Assembly: GCF_035582795.1 (NCBI RefSeq)
Contig: NC_134365.1
Coordinates: forward strand, 221,791,887 to 221,855,886
Reading direction: 5' to 3'
Origin: Mycteria americana
Taxonomy: Eukaryota > Chordata > Aves > Ciconiiformes > Ciconiidae
Length of the DNA stretch: 64,000 nt
The position numbers were made by a program, and so were the translations under genes. This document shows, piece by piece, positions 42,600 to 55,654 of the stretch; the first letter of the stretch is position 1, and every line of letters begins with the position of its first letter. Under the pieces are notes generated by a model that was not told the DNA's origin, made no database searches, and saw only the letters and a program-made list of their open reading frames with translations.

Positions 42600-43860
42600 G
42601 ACACCCCCACCCCACGTCAAACCCTCCCCTTGCTGGGTTTGGGGTGGAGGGGTCGGGTTGGGAGGTGCCTCCCCTGCACCTTCCCCCTTCTTGGGCAGGG
42701 GTCACCCCCAATCCCCCCCCCCCCCAGTGCATTCTCCAGCCAAAGCGACCCCCCCCTTAAGAGCTGTGCCCCAGGCTTGAATTGGGGGTCGTCGTCCCCC
42801 CCCCATCCTCCCTGGTGGGGCACTGGAAGCCTCACCCCATTTTTGGGCAGGGGTGCCCATCCCTCGCTCTGGGGTGGGGGTGACTGCTGCAGGGCTTGGC
42901 ACGGAGAGCTCCCCCCCCCCGCCCCCCATCCCCAGGGGACATCGGGGGGCCGTCGTCCCCCCCCCCCCCGACGAGCCCTGCATTGGCAGAGCACCCCCTC
43001 CCTGTTCTTGGATGGGGAGGCTCCCCCGCTGGAGAAGACCCCACTTGGGGACCCCCCATAGGGATACAGGAGCTTCACCCCCAGACTCCTACATCTCCCC
43101 CCATCGCCTTCGGTGGGAAGCGACCCTCCCCCCTCGCCGAGTCTCCCCCATCCTCTCCCGAGCACCGGGATTTCGGGGGTACCGCTCCCCCTGCACACCC
43201 TGAGCCATACAGGGACCCCGGGGACCACCTCTCCGCAGCACGCACGGAGGAGCGGGGTGCTCCGCCACCCCGACACCCCCTGCGGCACGGGCTCAGCTCG
43301 GGGAGCCCACCCCAAAGAGACGGGGGCGGGGGGGGCTTTGGCGGCGACGGACCCACAGGACGGTGTTTAGCGGCTTCATCACGCAGGGCGAGGAGCCGAG
43401 AAGGATCGGTCCAGCGGGGACGCGACACGGCGGCCGCGTGCCAGCCCGCGAGAGGGGCGCGGGCAGCGTGCGCGAACGAAAACCCAAATAAATGGGAAAT
43501 ACAGGAGGCAGGAGCGAGGCGCGCCATCGAAGGAGATATCGTGCCGAAGACCACCAAGGCAGGGCCTGCCGGGGCTGGCATCCCGCCTCCATCCCTCCGT
43601 CTCCTCCGGGCAGAGGAGGAAGGTTTGGGCTGGGGGAGGAAGGCCTCCCGCTCTTTCTCCAAACCCCCTGAACGCCTCGGCTCACCCCATGTTTCCTCGT
43701 CACCCAGATCAGCCAAATCGGAGCTAAACTGGCCTAAGCCAGCCGTGAGACACCGGAGTGCGGCTCCTGCTCCTGTCCCTCCCAGGGGCTGCTCCCCCCC
43801 CTCGCCTGCGTTAGCTCAAGGCGAGTCTTCAGCCGGGCTCGCGGAGCAGCTGCGTGGGGT
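42600..43860. other. GC-rich interval, no gene seen
   Basis: Short poly-C and poly-G runs and a CpG-rich patch at 43180-43480; no recognisable exon. Confidence 0.5.
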
Positions 43861-43861
43861 G

Positions 43862-44262
43862 GGAAATCCATGGGGTGCAGGGCCCTTGGCGGGGTGCAGG
43901 GTCCTTTGAGGGGTGCAGAGCCCTTTGCGGGGTGCAGGGCCCTTGGCGGGGTGCAGACCCCTTCACGGGGTGCAGAGCCCTTTGCAGGGTGCAGGGTCCT
44001 TTGCGGGGTGCAGAGCCTTTGCGGGGTGCAGAGCCCTTCGCGGGGTGCAGGGCCCTTTGTGGGGTGCAGGGCCCTTTGCAGGGTGCAGAGCCCTTTGCAG
44101 GGTGCAGGGCCCTTGGCGGGGTGCAGGGTCCTTTGCAGGGTGCAGGGTCTTTGGTGGGGTGCAGAGCCCTTTGCGGGGTGCAGGGCCCTTTGCGGGGTGC
44201 AGGGTCCTTTGCAGGGTGCAGAGCCCTTTGCGGGGTGCAGGGTCCTTCGCAGGGTGCACAGC
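43862..44262. repeat. 19-bp minisatellite (GGGGTGCAGAGCCCTTTGC)
   Basis: About 21 copies alternating GTGCAGAGCCCTTTGC and GTGCAGGGTCCTTTGC. Confidence 0.93.
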
Positions 44263-45129
44263 CCCGGGCCCCATCCCTGCCTGCCCCAGGACTGCGGCTG
44301 CCTGCGCCGGGCGCTGCCCTCAGCCTGCCGGGGAGGTTTCGGCAGCACATCCCAGCTCGCAGGACGCCAACGGCCCCCACATCAGCCTTCCTCCCGAGCT
44401 CTTCCCCTCCGCCACGCCGCAGCTGCTGCGAAGGCAAGCAGACAGCCCCAGCCGAGCTGTCCCCCCGCTGCGTGTCCCCCCCCCGCCACGGCACTGGGGC
44501 TCGGCCCCGCTGCAGAGGGGTGTCCCCAAGGCCCTCTGCTCCGCAGGCTCTGCAGAACACCCCGAGAGCCTCCTGCGCGCTGACGCTGCGCGCGCAGCCA
44601 CGCTATCGGACATCAGCGAATACACACGCGCAGCTGCGGGTGCTGCCCCACGCACAGGGGAAGCTTTGACCCGAGCGAAAGCGCAGGTCCCTGGTTTTGC
44701 CTCCCGAGTTTTTGCCCGGGAGCCGAAGGGCCCTGCCACCCCCCAGGGACAGGGCGCTGTGGGGATGCGCTGGTGGCTCGTAGGGGCTCAACCCCTCTCC
44801 CATCGTCTCGCAACCCACGGGAGAACACCGAACCCACGGAAGCCCGGCTGCCGGTGGAGACGGAGACATCTCCAAAGGGTGGAGGGATGGAGGGAGAAGT
44901 TTCGCGGTGCCCTCACCCCCGTGAGCGTCCCGTGGGGACATGGGGTGACAGGGAAAGGCCTCCTCGGGGCAGTGGGGAAGGGTCTGGGGGCTATGGAAGC
45001 AGGCCCCCCCCCAGCTAGCCCCCCACAGCGGCTCAGGGAAGGCTCCGTGCCTGGTGCTGCAGCCCCAAAGCACCCTTGGGTGGCTGGGCCAGGGTCCCTG
45101 GGGAGGTGGGGGCCTGACAGCAGGACCCC

Positions 45130-45320
45130 CCCGTCTGCAGCCTGCACCCTGCGTGCTGCACCCTGCACCCCACACCCTGCACCCCACACCCTGCACCCCA
45201 CTCCCTCCGTGATGCACCCCACTCCCTGCACCCCACACCCTGCACCCCACACCAGCACCCCGCTCCCTGCGTGCTGCACCCCACACCCTGCACCCCACAC
45301 CCTGCAGCCTGCACCCCGCA
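45130..45320. repeat. CACCCTGCACCC array
   Basis: About 14 copies of CACCCCACACCCTGCA with GTGCTG and GTGATG variants. Confidence 0.85.
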
Positions 45321-45639
45321 GCCCCCGGGACTCGGGCCGGGGGGGGGAAGGAAGCGGGGGGGGGCGGGCAGGGCGACCGGCAGAGCCGCAGGGCCATCTA
45401 GTGGCCAGAGCCACCGGGGCCACCGGGGCCACCCCGGGGGGCTCGTCCCGGCCACCCCTCGCCGTGCCCCGGGGCACCCACCCGCAGCCCCCCCGGCTTC
45501 ACCCCGGGAGCAGCCGCCACGGGTAAGGGGGGGTCCCGCCCCGGGGGGGGGGGGGGGCGAGCACCCCCAGGCTGGGACACAGCCCCTGCCTCGGCGCGGG
45601 GGGTCCCCGGCCCTCAGCGTTGCGCTGGCACCACGCCGG

Positions 45640-45900
45640 GACCGAAGGGTGACGCGGCTGTGGGTGCAGGGAGACGGGCACCTCGTCCCGGGCGGTGGCA
45701 CAGGGTGACGGGCACCTCGCCCTGGGTGACGGCAGAGGGTCGAGGGCACCTCACCCTGAGCACACGGCGACGGCGACGGGCACCTCACCCGGGGTGACGG
45801 CATGAAGCCGCGGCCACTTCACCCCCGGTGACGGCACGTGGCGATGGGCACCTCACCCCGGGCGGTGGCACACGGCGACGGGCACCTCACCGCGGGACAA
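45640..45900. repeat. About 36-bp array (GGGCACCTCACCC)
   Basis: Units share GACGGGCACCTC and GGTGACGGCA, about 7 copies. Confidence 0.8.
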
Positions 45901-46764
45901 CAGCTCCTGGGCTCGGCTCCTCACCGCTTTGCCGGCTGCCGGAGGAGCTTTGCTCTCTCCCGGGGCCTTGCCCTGCCGTCAAACCCCGCGGTGCAGGCAG
46001 GCGGCCTGCCTTCACCCCCTGCCCGCTCCCCTGCCCGCCCCGCGCCGCGCTAGCCGCTTCGCTCTGCTCCCATCCCCGCGTGCGCCCCGGTCCCTCTCCC
46101 CCCACCAAAGAGAGGTCCGCTGCTCGCCGGCCCTCGCAGCCGTCGAGGAAAAACCCTTTGGAAAGGCTCTTCCTCCGCTCCGGCCTCAGTTTCCCTCCTC
46201 GCCGAGCGGGAATCGGCTGGATCCGGGCGCTGGCAGGATTTGTTTCTATGGCAATGGGGATGAGCGGCGCCGAGATGGGAGCAGATGCCGCAAACAGCTT
46301 TGGAGCCGCGGCTGCCAACCGCCCCGGGGTTTGGGGTGAGGGGGGAGCACCCCTGCACTGGGTGGGGAAGGACCCTGCCATCCCCACCTTGTCCTCGAGC
46401 GGGTCCTGGAGACGGGGTCCCCACGGTGGGATCGGGGTGGGCGAGGGCCAGGGACCCGAGCCCGGTGGGGGGTGGTGCGTCACCCCGTCGTGCCCACAAG
46501 GATGTGACCACGGGCATTTTGGGCTGGAAAACAGCGATTCCCATCACGAGGAGCCGCTCTGGCCGTGAGCTGTGCGGGTCCACAGGCAACGGGTGGAAAA
46601 ACACCCCGAAAGCAGAGACACCCCCCCGACACGCACCCCTGGGCGGTGGGACGCTGCGCACCCAGACCCCCAGGGCTGGGGGGGGGGGGAAGGGCCTCGC
46701 TGGGGAGCGGGGGTGGGGGAGGACCCCGCCAGGGCTGCTCCTGGTGAGTCACCCTCCAGCTGGG

Positions 46765-46774
46765 CTATAATTAG
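46765..46774. promoter_or_regulatory. MEF2-type consensus site
   Basis: CTATAATTAG fits YTAWWWWTAR exactly, in a short AT-rich patch of GC-rich DNA upstream of PDE2A. A single site; no functional evidence. Confidence 0.25.
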
Positions 46775-47404
46775 AGATGGCAGCAAGGGGAGGTGCGGGG
46801 AGCTTCGTCAGCCGCCGGCCGTAATGAGGCAGGCGGCCGCAGCAGAGGCAGGCGGGCCGCGTCTCGGCACCCCGCGGCAGGGTGGGGGGCTCAGGGGGAG
46901 GGCGAGGGCAGAGCCAGCCAGCACCCAGCTTCAAACCCCGGGGGCTCCAGGGGTGCTCAAGCCTCGCACCCCAAGTCAGCTCCCACGGGGCAGGGTGTCA
47001 CCGTACCCCGACGAGGCCACCACGGGACCCTCCGTGCGCCCACGGTGGAGCCCCTGGAGACAGCCCGCTGCAGGGACCCCAGCCTCATCCCAGCCGGCCG
47101 GCTCTGCCCAGCCCGGACGGATCCTGCCGGCTCGGATGCGGGTCCTGTGCTCCACGCGTGAAGCAGATTCCCCGTGGGGCTGGCAGCCAGCAATCACCCC
47201 CCCGAAGAGCCGGGGCTCCGCGGCAGCGTCCGGGCTCGCGGGATCCGTGCCGAGCCTGGCACGTCACCCTCGCCAGAGCCGCGCGCGGAGCGGGTCCCAG
47301 GCCTGGCACAGCTGCCCGGAGGACAGAGAGCCATTGCCGAGCGGGCACGAGGGCACAGTGTGGGGCTGTCCCCGGCTTCCCTGTCCCCAACTGCTCGCCC
47401 ACGG

Positions 47405-47675
47405 GAGTCTGGGGACGGGGGAGTGGGACACGGGGGTGCGGGGACACGGGGGTGCCTGGGGACGGGGCAGTGGGACACAGGGGTGTGGGGACACGGGGGT
47501 GTGGGGACACGGGGGTGCCTGGGGACGGGGCAGTGGGACGCAGGGGTGTGGGGACACAGGGGTGTGGGGACACGGGGGTGCCTGGGGATGGGGCAGTGGG
47601 ACGCAGGGGTGTGGGGACACGGGGGTGTGGGGACACGGGGGTGCCTGGGGACGGGGCAGTGGGACGCAGGGCTGC
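47405..47675. repeat. 63-bp array of 21-bp subunits
   Basis: GACGGGGCAGTGGGAC (GATGGGGCAG in one copy) starts at 47461, 47524, 47587 and 47650. Within each unit, GGGGACACGGGGGTG subunits repeat. Confidence 0.92.
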
Positions 47676-48939
47676 AGCACCACGGTTGCACGCAGGCGCT
47701 GCTTCTTGGCCAGCACGCACGCAGCAGAGCTCATGTCCCCGGCCGGCCTGCTAATGACCCGCTGTAATTATGAGCTGCTCCGGCTCACCGCCTCGTGCCG
47801 TCCCTGGGGACAGCATCCCTCGGAGGAGAATGTCACAGCCGGATGGGGACGTGCAGCACCCGGCACAGGGCCGGGAGCTGCCGGGGAGTAAATCCGGGTG
47901 CTGGGGAGAGGCAAAGGGCCGCGTTTCCCGGCCCTGCTTCCTGCATTTCCCTTCCGCCGGGGGTTTTTTCCCCGTTTCCGAGCTGGGGTCGATCGAGCGG
48001 TGCTGCCCATCCGGCCTCTCCCCAGGGACTCGGGGCGGCAGCCTGCCAGGCACCCCAGCCCTGCTTTAATGGCGTAGGAGGGAGCAAAGTTCATGCGGGC
48101 TAGTAAATATTAACCCTTATTTCACATAAAAGATGCCGGGAGAAACCCCCTTCGGTGTTTAAGACCCGCAGGCTCGGCTTTTCCCCGGGAGAGCGGGAGG
48201 TGCTGGCAGCGAACGGCAGCAAAGCACCGAAGCCGAGGGATTTTGGGGGAGGGTTAAGAAGCAAGGCTGAGCCTTCGAAGCCCACGTAGCCCCAGAAGAC
48301 CGCCAGCACGTTCCTCCCCACACCCAGGCCCCTTTGCAGGTCGTATGTGGGAGGGGAAGCTGCAGAAACCTGCCCCCGGAGCAGCATCTTTGGGTTATAC
48401 TGGGTATACTGGGAGCACTGGGATGCCGGGTGCCGCCTTGCACGGGGAGCCGGGGCGGGAGGGCAGCGTGGCCCGGCGGTTACCAGCTGTGCCAGCGTTG
48501 CTGGAAATCATGTCAGATCAGTGAAGCTTCGTTAAGCCTCGGCAGCGGAGCCGGGCTGGATTGCAGGGCCAGATCCCGGCTCCGGCAGCGGCCGCGGGGA
48601 AGCACGGCCGGCATGAGGACCGTGACGTCCCCGCAGCGTCCCTGACCCGCAGCTCGCAGGAGGGAGGGGACACGCAGCGTGGCCGGGCACGGGGACACCG
48701 CGCACGTGGTCGTGGGAGGCCACGGGGAAGCAGGGCGGGATGCCGGGGGCTGCAGCGAAGCCTCCAGCATTGAAAACGCCTCATCGCACCCGTGGGCGCC
48801 TGGCAGGGGACCGGCGAGTGGGGAAACTGAGGCTGCGGGGTCCCTGCTCGTGGACCGGTCCCTGCCGCAGAGGCGACCCGGACCCAGCTGGCTCGAGCAG
48901 AGCTCTGGGGACGCGGCTGCTAATCGAGCTGCCGTACCT

Positions 48940-49020
48940 ACAGACAAATTGAGGTGTTATTTCTCCGGAGCTGCTAATCTGGGGTACTCTGCCAGCTCTA
49001 AATTCAGGCGGAAATAAATC
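48940..49020. promoter_or_regulatory. AT-rich island upstream of PDE2A
   Basis: ACAAATTGAGGTGTTATTTC, GCTGCTAATCTGG and CTCTAAATTCAGGCGG, then GAAATAAATCC, without tandem structure. Candidate conserved element. Confidence 0.25.
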
Positions 49021-49674
49021 CATCTGTTCTCCCGCTCGGCCGCTAATCCCCCCGGCCGGGGCTCTCCGCAGCAGCCAAGCCTTGCCGATCGCTCGGCGGG
49101 GATGTAACCCGGCGCTGGACGCGGCTGCGGATCAATATCTCATTTGCTGCTCGCAGAGGAAGGCGGCGACGGTTCCTTCACCGATAAATCCTACCCAACG
49201 CCACGGCCCTGGCTGGCGGTGGCCGAAATGGGGCTGCACGGCGGGAGGGTTGCATTGCCCGGCCGGAGCAGGGGACGCCGCAGCATCCCTCCCCGCGGCC
49301 ACGCCCGGGGCCGGCCGCCACCGAGCCCTGGGGACGCGGCTCAGGGTGCCGGGAGGCTCCGCGGGCCCAGCCGGTCGATAGCACCGGCTGCCGCAGCCAA
49401 ACCGCTTCGGAGCAGCAGGGAGAAGCCGCTGGCTCCTTCCCCTCGCGTTGACGACGACGTCTCTGCTGCTGGGCAGGAGCAGGCAGGGTCCCCTGCCCGC
49501 AGGGAGACCCGTGCGTGTGCAGGAGCGAGGAAGACCTGCAGCGGGGCAGGGAGGAAGAGCGGGGCAGGAGGCCGTCGCTGCTGGGGGGTGGTTTCTGGGA
49601 GAGCTGGCAGGGCTGAGGCCGCTCCTGCGGCTGCCGACCGCGGGGACGCCCCCTCCGAGCCCCTCCGTGTCTGT

Positions 49675-50075
49675 GCGTGCACGCGCGCGCGTGCACGGGT
49701 ACGCACGGCTCTGCCTGTAACCTGCGTGCATGTGTGCACGCATGCAAGGGGGTGTGCACGCGCGGGGGTGCGCGTGCGAGGGGCAGCGTGCGCGCAGGGG
49801 TGCACGCAGGGCGTGCTCGCGCGCGTGCGCGCACGGCGGGGGGGGGTGCGAGGATGGGGGTGCACGCCTGCAGAGCGTGCGTGCGCAAGAGACGCGCACG
49901 TGTGGGTGTGTTCGTGCAAGCGTGGGGTGCTTGCACGCACAGGGGGTGTTTGTGTGCGTGGGGGGCACGTGCACGCTGATGAGTGGGGGGGTGCATGCAT
50001 GGGGGGTGCACGCGCGTGTGTGGGGGGGTGTATTTGTGTGCGTCGGATCGATGTGCGTGCCAGTGTGAGTACACA
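49675..50075. repeat. GT/GC-rich alternating array
   Basis: Degenerate GTGCACGCGCGCGTGC-type sequence with GGGGGTG spacers. Prone to Z-DNA. Confidence 0.75.
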
Positions 50076-51354
50076 CACACGCTCCCCAACTTTCCCTCTG
50101 CCTCCCCGTCCCGTAGCCGATGGCCGGTCCCCAAGGCCACGGGCACGTGCCAAACGCCCCACGGGCAGTGGGGAGCCCCACAGCCCCACAGCCACCCCAC
50201 GGGTGGGGGTCCCTCAGCCTGGCAGCCCCCACACTGCCCGGGGGGATGCGGCGGTGCCCCGGGGCCAGCACGGAGCAGCAGTGGGGGCAGCAGCCCAGTA
50301 TTTGCCCCCCCCCGCTGTAGCCCCACATTTTTACCCCAGGCAGCTCGGTGTTCGCACCCCGCGCAGCCCCGGGGCGGCTCAGCCCCATCCTGATCCCCCG
50401 AATCTGCCTGCGCTGGGGCACGCCGGGGACACCCCTTCCCTTTCCAGCGTGGGCCGGGGGCAGCCGGCTTGCCCTGAGCAACGCCAAGGGATCACCCGCT
50501 CGCCCCCATCCCCACCCCAGCCATCACCGGTGCCGCTCCTGCCGTCGCCGTCGCCCCGAAAGCCGACAGCACCCCTGTCACCCCCGGGCGCGCTGCAAGC
50601 CCCGCAGACACCCCGCGCCCAGGCAAAGGGACGCGACCGCGGGACCCGAGGCACGGCACGAACCCCGGGCCAAGCAGGGACGCGGGGGTCCTGGCACCCG
50701 GCCCCTTGGCAGGGACGGTGCCCGGGAGATGCCAGCTGCGGGGACCCGGTGGCAGGCCGTCCCGGGCGCGGGCAGGGGAGGTTTCGCTGTCGTCGTCGCT
50801 GCTGTCATTACTATCGCTGGATTTTTGAGCTGGATAACGAAGGGGCCCGGCTGAGCGAGCGATGCCGGCGATGAATAAGTGATGGAGCCCTTGGAGGGTC
50901 TCTATGGAGACAGCTCAGAGCGCGCCGGGTGCCAGGGGGCCGTCGGCAGCCCCCGCATCCCATAGCCGCGGCTGGGGAGCCAGGGCTAATTAGGGGGACG
51001 AGCGTGGTGGCAGAGCCCTCTCTGCTCCCTGGTAGCCAATTTCCCTTCCCGAGAAGGTGGCTGGGCCCCCGCGGGGCCGGCTGGCAGGGGTTTAAATGGC
51101 TGTTTGCTCCCTTTCCATCCCTCTCCCCCCCCCGGCAGCAGTTTCCTCCCGTTCCTCGACTGCTTTCCCCATGTGGAGCCAGCTCGGCCAGTCCCTGGGG
51201 CGGGAGCAAGCCCCGGCCGCGGTGGCCACGGGCATCTCCAGCTCGGCTTGCAAGGGTTTTTGCACCCCGGGTGGCTCAGCCCCGCTGTCACACACATCCT
51301 GCACGCGTGGGGTCAGAGCACACACCCGCTGCACGCTCAGAGGGACGAGGGACG

Positions 51355-51990
51355 GATGACATCCATGGGGACAGCATGCATCCGGGGGGACAGCATGCAT
51401 CCATGGGGACAGCATGCATCCGGGGGGACAGCATGCATCCAGGGGGACAGCGTGTGCCCAGGGGGACAGCCTGCATCTGGAGGAACATGCACCTGGGGGA
51501 CAGCACATATCTGGAAGGACACCACACACCTGGGGGACAGCGTGTGTCTGTCTTAAGGGACGGCACGTGTTCTTGAGGGACAGTAGGTGCCTGAAAGCAC
51601 AGCGTGTGTCTAGAGGGACAGCACGTGCCCAGAGGGACAGCATGTGTCTCAAGGGACAGCACGTGTCTCGAGGGACAGTAGTTGCCCGAAGGGACGGCGT
51701 GTGTTTGGAGGGACGGCGTGTGTCTGGAGGGACGGCGCGCGTTTTGGGGACAGCACGTGCCTGGGGAGAGAGCACGCGTTAGGAGGAGGGCCAGCAGGTG
51801 CCTGGGGGACAGCACGCAGTCAGGGGACAGCATGAAGCCAGGGGACAGCATGCACTGGGGGGACAGCATGCACTGGGGGACACAGCATGATGCCAGGGGA
51901 CAGCATGCACTGGGGGGACAGCATGAAGCCAGGGGACAGCATGCACTGGGGGACACAGCATGAAGCCAGGGGACAGCATGCATCAGGAGG
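51355..51990. repeat. About 18-21-bp minisatellite (GGGGACAGCATGCA)
   Basis: About 32 copies of GGGGGACAGCATGCATCC and, later, GAGGGACAGCACGTGTCT. ATGCAT palindromes are common in the first part, as in the 51-bp array. Confidence 0.9.
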
Positions 51991-52349
51991 GACTGCACGC
52001 CCTCAGGGGACAGCGAGCGCCCGGGGGCCCAGCACAGGGCAGACACGCAGCCCCCGGCACCGTGGGCAGCAGGGTGCGGGGTCCCCCCCAGCCCCGCGAG
52101 CCCCCGCTGCCAGTTACTCGGCCGCAGGCGACGGGCTGGGACTCGGGAGAGCGACGCTCGGAGCCTGACCTGCCTCCAACCCCTCGTGCCTCAGTTTCCC
52201 CCAGAGAAAACAGCCCTGAACGCCCCCCCCCCGAGCCCCCGGGGCTGCCCCGGGCAGCGGGCACGGCACCGGGGTGCAGAGCGAGCCAGGCTGGCGCGAC
52301 GGGAGCCTCATTGGGAGCTCCCTTTGGTTTTGCCGTGTTACCCCCCCCG

Positions 52350-52600
52350 CCTTTTATCACTGAAAATGTCTCTTCTGATACGTTCTAGGCGAAAAATAAA
52401 TGAAGCATCCGAGCCGGGCGGGCGATGTTCTTCCAGAAGCGCTTAGGCAAATCGTTAGCATGTTAATGATGGTGCCACGCTGGCGATTCCAGGTGGCCGA
52501 GCAGCAATAAGGAAGACCCCAGACCGGCCCAGGCATACGGAGGATGTGAATTTATTGCCGGATTAAATAAAAGAATAGGCGCTACCTGTTAGCGACGGGT
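52350..52600. promoter_or_regulatory. AT-rich composite island
   Basis: TTTTATCACTGAAAATGTCT, CGAAAAATAAATGAAGC, GCATGTTAATGATGG, and GAATTTATTGCCGGATTAAA in 250 bp of otherwise GC-rich DNA. Candidate conserved non-coding element. Confidence 0.3.
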
Positions 52601-52869
52601 TGTGTCGCTCCCTGCTGGCCCCGCTCCAGCTGCAGGGCACGGGGACTTCTGCCACCCGCTCCCAAGCTGTCCCCTCCGCTCGCCTCGGCCCCTGGTTTTG
52701 CAGCGGGTTTGCTTCCAGGTGACAACAGATGGAGGTGCCACCGGCCGCGGCCGGGCCGGGCCCGGGGCCAGGGAGCGGGGCTCGGCTTCCATCAGCTTTT
52801 GGGACTCCGGAGAAATCTGGAGCGCGGGGAGCAGGGTCCCCGTCCCCCACGCTGGAGCTGACGGAGGGG

Positions 52870-54450
52870 ATGCTCTGAGCCTGGCCCAGGGATGCTCGAG
52901 CCTGGCCCAGGGATGCTCTGAGCCCTGACCCAGGGATGTTCTGAGCCTGACCCAGGGATGCTCTGAGCCTGACCCAGGGATGCTCTGAGCCTGACCCAGG
53001 GATGCTCTGAGCCTGACCCAGGGATGTTCTGAGCCCTGACCCGGGGATGCTCTGAGCCTGACCCAGGGATGCTCTGAGCCCTGACCCCAGGGATGCTCTG
53101 AGCCTGACCCAGGGATGCTCTGAGCCCTGACCCGGGGATGCTCTGAGCCTGACCCAGGGATGCTCTGAGCCCTGACCCAGGGATGCTCTGAGCCCTGACC
53201 CGGGGATGCTCTGAGCCTGACCCAGGGATGCTCTGAGCCCTGACCCAGGGATGCTCTGAGCCCTGACCCAGGGATGCTCTGAGCCTGGCCCGGGGATGCT
53301 CTGAGCCTGACCCAGGGATGCTCTGAGCCTGGCCCGGGGATGCTCTGAGCCTGACCCGGGGATGCTCTGAGCCTGGCCCAGGGATGCTCTGAGCCCTGAC
53401 CCGGGGATGCTCTGAGCCCTGACCCAGGGATGCTCTGAGCCTGACCCAGGGATGCTCTGAGCCCTGACCCGGGGATGCTCTGAGCCTGGCCCAGGGATGC
53501 TCTGAGCCTGGCCCAGGGATGCTCTGAGCCCTGACCCAGGGATGCTCTGAGCCTGGCCCGGGGATGCTCTGAGCCTGGCCCAGGGATGCTCTGAGCCTGG
53601 CCCGGGGATGCTCTGAGCCTGGCCCAGGGATGCTCTGAGCCCTGACCCGGGGATGCTCTGAGCCCTGACCCAGGGATGCTCTGAGCCTGACCCAGGGATG
53701 CTCTGAGCCCTGACCCGGGGATGCTCTGAGCCTGGCCCAGGGATGCTCTGAGCCTGGCCCAGGGATGCTCTGAGCCCTGACCCAGGGATGCTCTGAGCCT
53801 GGCCCGGGGATGCTCTGAGCCTGACCCAGGGATGCTCTGAGCCTGACCCGGGGATGCTCTGAGCCTGACCCAGGGATGCTCTGAGCCTGGCCCGGGGATG
53901 CTCTGAGCCTGACCCGGGGATGCTCTGAGCCTGGCCCGGGGAAGCTCTGAGCCCTGACCCAGGGATGCTCTGAGCCCTGACCCAGGGATGCTCTGAGCCT
54001 GACCCAGGGATGCTCTGAGCCTGACCCAGGGATGCTCTGAGCCTGGCCCGGGGATGCTCTGAGCCTGACCCAGGGATGCTCTGAGCCTGGCCCGGGGAAG
54101 CTCTGAGCCCTGACCCAGGGATGCTCTGAGCCCTGACCCAGGGATGCTCTGAGCCCTGACCCAGGGATGCTCTGAGCCTGACCCAGGGATGTTCTGAGCC
54201 TGACCCAGGGATGCTCTGAGCCCTGACCCAGGGATGCTCTGAGCCTGACCCAGGGATGCTCTGAGCCCTGACCCAGGGATGCTCTGAGCCCTGACCCAGG
54301 GATGCTCTGAGCCCTGACCCAGGGATGCTCTGAGCCCTGACCCAGGGATGCTCTGAGCCCTGACCCAGGGATGCTCTGAGCCTGACCCAGGGATGCTCTG
54401 AGCCCTAACCCGGGGAAGCTCTGAGCCTGGCCCGGGGAAGCTCTGAGCCC
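52870..54450. repeat. 22/23-bp minisatellite, about 70 copies
   Basis: Units of GGGATGCTCTGAGCCTGACC plus CA or CG, with a 23-bp variant carrying an extra C (GAGCCCTGACCC). The largest array upstream of PDE2A. The long minus-strand frame through it is an artefact of a stop-free unit. Confidence 0.97.
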
Positions 54451-55139
54451 CACTGAAGCCGTCCCAGCCTGGCTGCGTGTGGCCAGCACAGGTCTCTGTG
54501 CCCGTGCCCCCCCCAAACCTGCTCGCCCCCTCCGGGCACGGACCAGGGGGCAGATGCGGTTGATTTACAGACGCCTTCTTCGGAAGGGCACCCGCTGGGC
54601 ACCCGCTTCATCCCTCCTCTCGCTGCGGGGACACGAGCACACGCCTCTCAACCTCTCTTTCCCCCACACGTCCCCTCGCTCGTAGGACACCCTGGGGGGG
54701 GACAGCTCTGTCCCCGAGGGCACCACGGATGCCTGGGTACTATATCCTGCTACGAACATGCTTTGAAACACGCTGTGCCTCAGTTTCCCCTGCTAGACCC
54801 ATTAGCCAGAAGGGGGACAGAAGGGGACCCCAGCCCTTCCCTAGCACCTTCGGCTGCTTCCCACCCTCCTCCCGGTGGAAATCTCCTCCTTGGAGGCAAA
54901 TCAGGCCACGAGGATGCTCCCCTCCGGCAAAGGGATGAGCGGGGATGCGGGCAGCGCCGGCAGGAGCCCGGGGACCCCGGGGACCCCGACGTGGGGGTGA
55001 CAGCCGGCTCTCACTCCCCTCCCTCTTGCAGGCTCCCACTGGTGTCCCCAGGGTTTTTCCCCTCTCGGGACAACTCCCCGTGGGCGTCCCTCGGCACGAC
55101 TGCCCGCTGCCACCCTCTCGCCTGGCACCCGCCTGCTCC

Positions 55140-55285
55140 AATTCCCCCTCGTTATCTCTCTTTTGTTAACGATGCATTCACTCACCAATTTAACCTGGAT
55201 TAAATCTGGCTGGCTCGCTCGCTCGCTCGTTCTCCTCCAATTAATTTGTTCGTCGCTTCTATTTCCAAATTAATTCATCAGGCTC
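55140..55285. promoter_or_regulatory. AT-rich island with TTAAT clusters
   Basis: TTTTGTTAACGATGCATTCA, CCAATTTAACCTGGATTAAA, four GCTC units, then CCAATTAATTTG and CCAAATTAATTCATC. Candidate enhancer on composition. Confidence 0.3.
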
Positions 55286-55654
55286 TTTGGCAGGGAGGAA
55301 ACGGCGGCGCCTGGGGTCCGCGCTGCTCGGGAAGGGACCGGGGTTAATTATCCCGGCGGGAATAACCGGGAGGGGAAGCGGAGCAGGGGCTCATCCCGGG
55401 ATACGGACCCGGATCCGGGGCAAGCGGCATCCCCCGGCCCAGCCGCGAGCGTGCCACCGCGGGGGGGGCCGTGGGATGGGGGACCACCGGCTCGTCCGCG
55501 CCGGCCCCATCATTCCCACGTCACAGGGACAAAATCCTGACGGAACAGAACGTGGCACCTCTGGGGGGGTCGCCCCGGTCCGAGGGGGGGGCGAGGGGGG
55601 GCCCAGGCTGCACCCCGCAAGGGTTAACGCCGGGTACAGCACGGGGTGTTCGAG

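Noticed and set aside
52792..54516. Long minus-strand open frame of about 570 codons
   Set aside because: It is the stop-free 22/23-bp repeat read through; no domain, no splice context, and the other frames are open too.
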